A DNA stretch of 5,689 nucleotides from Candidatus Ruthturnera sp. (GTDB taxonomy: Bacteria > Pseudomonadota > Gammaproteobacteria > PS1 > Pseudothioglobaceae), in contig JABGOT010000143.1 in assembly GCA_018648985.1 (NCBI GenBank), positions 1 through 5,689 of the forward strand. Reading direction: 5' to 3'. Positions 3,115 to 5,689 of the stretch are shown piece after piece; position 1 is the first letter of the stretch, and the number at the start of each line of letters is the position of its first letter. A program made the translations under genes and the position numbers. The notes beneath the pieces were generated by a model that saw only the letters and a program-made list of their open reading frames with translations, was not told the DNA's origin and did not search any database.

Positions 3115-5689
3115 ATGGAAAAGACTTACAATCCAGAACAAATTGAAGCGAAATACCGCTCACTTTGGGAAGACAAAAATCTATTTTCTTCCGATTCAAA
3201 TTCCACTAGCGAAAACGCCTATTGCATCATGCTGCCGCCACCCAATGTAACGGGTAGTCTACATATGGGTCATGCTTTTCAGCATACGATTATGGATGTA
3301 CTCACCCGCTACCATCGTGGCAAGGGTGAGCAAACACTTTGGCAGCCTGGCACTGACCATGCCGGCATTGCCACACAAATGGTAGTTGAACGCCAACTTG
3401 CTGCACAAAATATTACTCGACACGATGTTGGGCGAGAAAAATTCATTGATAAAATTTGGGATTGGAAAGAGCAATCAGGTGGCACGATTACCTCACAAAT
3501 GCGTCGTCTTGGTACTTCAGTTGACTGGGAAAGAGAGCGCTTCACCATGGACGATGGCCTATCAGATGCCGTTCATAAAGTTTTTATTCAGCTTTACAAC
3601 GAAGGCTTAATCTATCGTGGAAAGCGATTGGTTAATTGGGACCCCGTACTACACACTGCGGTTTCTGATCTTGAAGTGATTAGCACGGAAGAGCAAGGCT
3701 CTTTGTGGCATATGCGCTACCCTATTACCGGCACTGATGAAGTGATGGTGGTTGCCACTACTCGCCCTGAAACCATGCTGGGCGATAGTGCTGTAGCAGT
3801 TCATCCAGATGATGAGCGCTATACACACCTGATTGGTAAAACCATTGATCTGCCACTCACTGATCGAAAAATAGCCATTATTGCTGATGATTATGTTGAC
3901 ATGGAGTTTGGTACTGGTTGTGTAAAGATCACCCCTGCTCACGACTTTAATGACTATGAAATGGGCCAGCGTCATGATTTGGATATTATTAACATCTTAA
4001 CCGATGATGCCAAAATTAACGACACGGTTACAAGCGCTTACACTGGTATGGACCGATTTGATGCTCGTAAACAAATGGTTAAAGATTTGGATGAACAAGG
4101 TCTGTTGGAAAAAATCGAACCACACACTTTAATGGTGCCACGTGGTGATAGAACTCACTCAGTGATTGAACCTTATATGACTGACCAATGGTTTGTTAAA
4201 GTTGCGCCGTTAGCCAAGCCTGCAATTGACGCGGTTAAAAATGGAGATATTCGCTTTATCCCTGAAAACTGGAACAAAACTTATTACAACTGGATGGACA
4301 ACATCCAAGATTGGTGTATTTCTCGCCAAATTTGGTGGGGACATCGTATCCCTGCTTGGTATGACAATGATGGCAACACCTTTGTCGCAGACTCACTAGA
4401 AGATGCACAAGCGCAAGCTGGAGAAGGTGTGGCGCTTAGACAAGATGATGATGTGCTTGACACTTGGTTTTCATCTGCCTTATGGCCGTTTTCAACCTTG
4501 GGTTGGCCAGAACAAACCCCACAACTCTCACGCTTTTACCCAACCAATGTCTTGGTGACTGGTTTTGATATCATCTTCTTCTGGGTGGCTCGCATGATTA
4601 TGTTTGGGCTGAAATTTGCTGGCGATGTACCGTTTAAAGATATTTATATTACTGGCCTGATTAAAGATGGACAAGGGCAAAAAATGTCTAAATCTAAGGG
4701 CAACGTCTTAGATCCAATTGATCTTATTGATGGCATTAGTTTGGACGACTTGTTAGTTAAAAGAACCCAAGGCATGATGCAGCCAAAAATGGCTGCAAAG
4801 ATTAAAAAACAAACCCAAGGTGAATTTCCAGATGGAATTCCTTCATTTGGTACTGACGCCTTAAGATTTACCTTTGCAGCACTTGCTTCGTTTGGTCGTG
4901 ACATTAAGTTTGATCTTAAGCGTGTTGAGGGTTATCGTAATTTTTGTAATAAGTTATGGAACGCTTCTCGCTTTGTATTAATGAAGCTTGAAGGTGATAC
5001 TATTGATGCTAAAGCCACTTTATCGACTTCAGATGAGTGGATTTTATCGCGCCTACAAGCCACTAAAGTAAACGTTGAAAAACACCTAGAAGATTATCGT
5101 CTTGATCTAATGAGTCAAGAACTATACGAATTTGTATGGCATGACTATTGTGATTGGTACTTAGAATTATCCAAGCCTTTGCTTGCCGATGATGCAACTA
5201 AAGCTGGCACACAAGCTACCCTGCTTAAAGTTTTAAATGAAATTTTGACGCTGCTACATCCAATCATTCCATTTATCACCGAAGAGATTTATGAGCAATG
5301 TTGCACACTTGTGGGTAAGGACAGCGAGAGCTTGATGACTCAAGCTTACCCTAAGGTTGAACAAGACTTAATTTCAACACAAGCTGAAGAAGAAGTGAAA
5401 TGGCTACAAACCTTTATTTTAGGTATTCGCCAAATTCGCGGTGAGATGAATATCCCACCTTCTAAGCCACTACCTTGCTTTGTGCAAAACACCAATGATG
5501 GTGATCAGCGCTGTTTAAGCACCCACTCACAGGTGTTAAACAGCTTAGCCAAGTTAGAAAGTATTGACCAACTTAAGGCGAGTGATGAAGCGCCAGAATC
5601 AGCCACTGCATTAGTCGGCGAGATGAAAGTACTCATCCCATTAGCCGGACTGATTGACAAAGATCAAGAAGCGGCTCGCCTTAATAAAG
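3115..5689 (+). CDS. valS: Valine--tRNA ligase (3' partial)
   Basis: Class I aminoacyl-tRNA synthetase that charges tRNA-Val with valine and edits mischarged threonine. The reading frame from ATG 3115 stays open to the right edge: 858 codons are present and the stop lies outside. Landmarks: the start MEKTYNPEQIE; PPPNVTGSLHMGHA with the HIGH signature as HMGH at 50-53; the CP1 editing domain containing HDFNDYE (276-282), with its conserved acidic residues; DWCISRQIWWGHRIP (399-413); DTWFSSALW from 449; the KMSKS loop at 523-527; and the helical anticodon-binding domain, with FVWHDYCDWYLELSKP from 673 and HPIIPFITEE from 715. The fragment ends at LAGLIDKDQEAARLNK, the start of the C-terminal coiled-coil arm that contacts tRNA; judged by E. 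coli (951 residues), about 60-80 residues are missing. It is about 30 residues shorter than E. coli between HIGH and KMSKS, through small gaps in the editing and connective regions. No Shine-Dalgarno precedes the ATG. Confidence 0.98.
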   Translation, partial: MEKTYNPEQIEAKYRSLWEDKNLFSSDSNSTSENAYCIMLPPPNVTGSLHMGHAFQHTIMDVLTRYHRGKGEQTLWQPGTDHAGIATQMVVERQLAAQNITRHDVGREKFIDKIWDWKEQSGGTITSQMRRLGTSVDWERERFTMDDGLSDAVHKVFIQLYNEGLIYRGKRLVNWDPVLHTAVSDLEVISTEEQGSLWHMRYPITGTDEVMVVATTRPETMLGDSAVAVHPDDERYTHLIGKTIDLPLTDRKIAIIADDYVDMEFGTGCVKITPAHDFNDYEMGQRHDLDIINILTDDAKINDTVTSAYTGMDRFDARKQMVKDLDEQGLLEKIEPHTLMVPRGDRTHSVIEPYMTDQWFVKVAPLAKPAIDAVKNGDIRFIPENWNKTYYNWMDNIQDWCISRQIWWGHRIPAWYDNDGNTFVADSLEDAQAQAGEGVALRQDDDVLDTWFSSALWPFSTLGWPEQTPQLSRFYPTNVLVTGFDIIFFWVARMIMFGLKFAGDVPFKDIYITGLIKDGQGQKMSKSKGNVLDPIDLIDGISLDDLLVKRTQGMMQPKMAAKIKKQTQGEFPDGIPSFGTDALRFTFAALASFGRDIKFDLKRVEGYRNFCNKLWNASRFVLMKLEGDTIDAKATLSTSDEWILSRLQATKVNVEKHLEDYRLDLMSQELYEFVWHDYCDWYLELSKPLLADDATKAGTQATLLKVLNEILTLLHPIIPFITEEIYEQCCTLVGKDSESLMTQAYPKVEQDLISTQAEEEVKWLQTFILGIRQIRGEMNIPPSKPLPCFVQNTNDGDQRCLSTHSQVLNSLAKLESIDQLKASDEAPESATALVGEMKVLIPLAGLIDKDQEAARLNK

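Noticed and set aside
3259..3975. Minus-strand and alternative plus-strand open frames across the 5' third of valS
   Set aside because: valS is continuous through this stretch with every expected motif, so these are shadow frames.
4644..4904. Minus-strand 86-residue open frame
   Set aside because: It is antisense to the KMSKS region of valS; no independent support.
3115..5689. Possible frameshift or pseudogene in valS
   Set aside because: Reading every codon from 3115 gives no stop and no frame change; the missing end is due to the window edge.

Overview
The window reads as an AT-rich gammaproteobacterial chromosome segment. The closest family resemblances I can recall are to E. coli-type YbaB, RecR, GloA, Rof and ValS. 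The low-GC coding style, together with a small periplasmic c-type cytochrome, would fit a low-GC marine lineage such as the SUP05/Thioglobus-like sulfur oxidisers. That placement is inference from style and memory, not from a search.

Layout from left to right. (1) A plus-strand pair, ybaB/ebfC (its start codon is cut by the window edge) followed 13 bases later by recR. This is the usual tail of a dnaX-ybaB-recR cluster, with dnaX presumably just upstream. (2) A 96-bp convergent gap, then gloA (Ni-type glyoxalase I) on the minus strand. (3) A 47-bp divergent gap carrying a TATAAT box on each strand, then a plus-strand class I SAM-dependent methyltransferase. (4) A 137-bp very AT-rich convergent gap with all-A/T inverted repeats. 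(5) A minus-strand two-gene unit: a YhbQ-like GIY-YIG protein, whose stop overlaps (ATGA) the start of a small Rof-like Rho-binding antiterminator. (6) A 30-bp divergent gap, then a plus-strand exported monoheme cytochrome c. (7) A 73-bp spacer with a strong extended -10 promoter, then valS, which runs off the right edge after 858 codons with no stop or frameshift.

The genes do not form one pathway. They are housekeeping functions: nucleoid and recombinational repair (ybaB, recR), methylglyoxal detoxification (gloA), translation (valS), transcription termination control (rof) and a small redox protein. All complete genes look intact. I see no mobile element, CRISPR array, RNA gene or phage signature. 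The parts most worth a second look are the overlapping GIY-YIG/Rof unit, the orphan cytochrome, the unassigned methyltransferase, and the general lack of Shine-Dalgarno sequences. I did not find a convincing new system.
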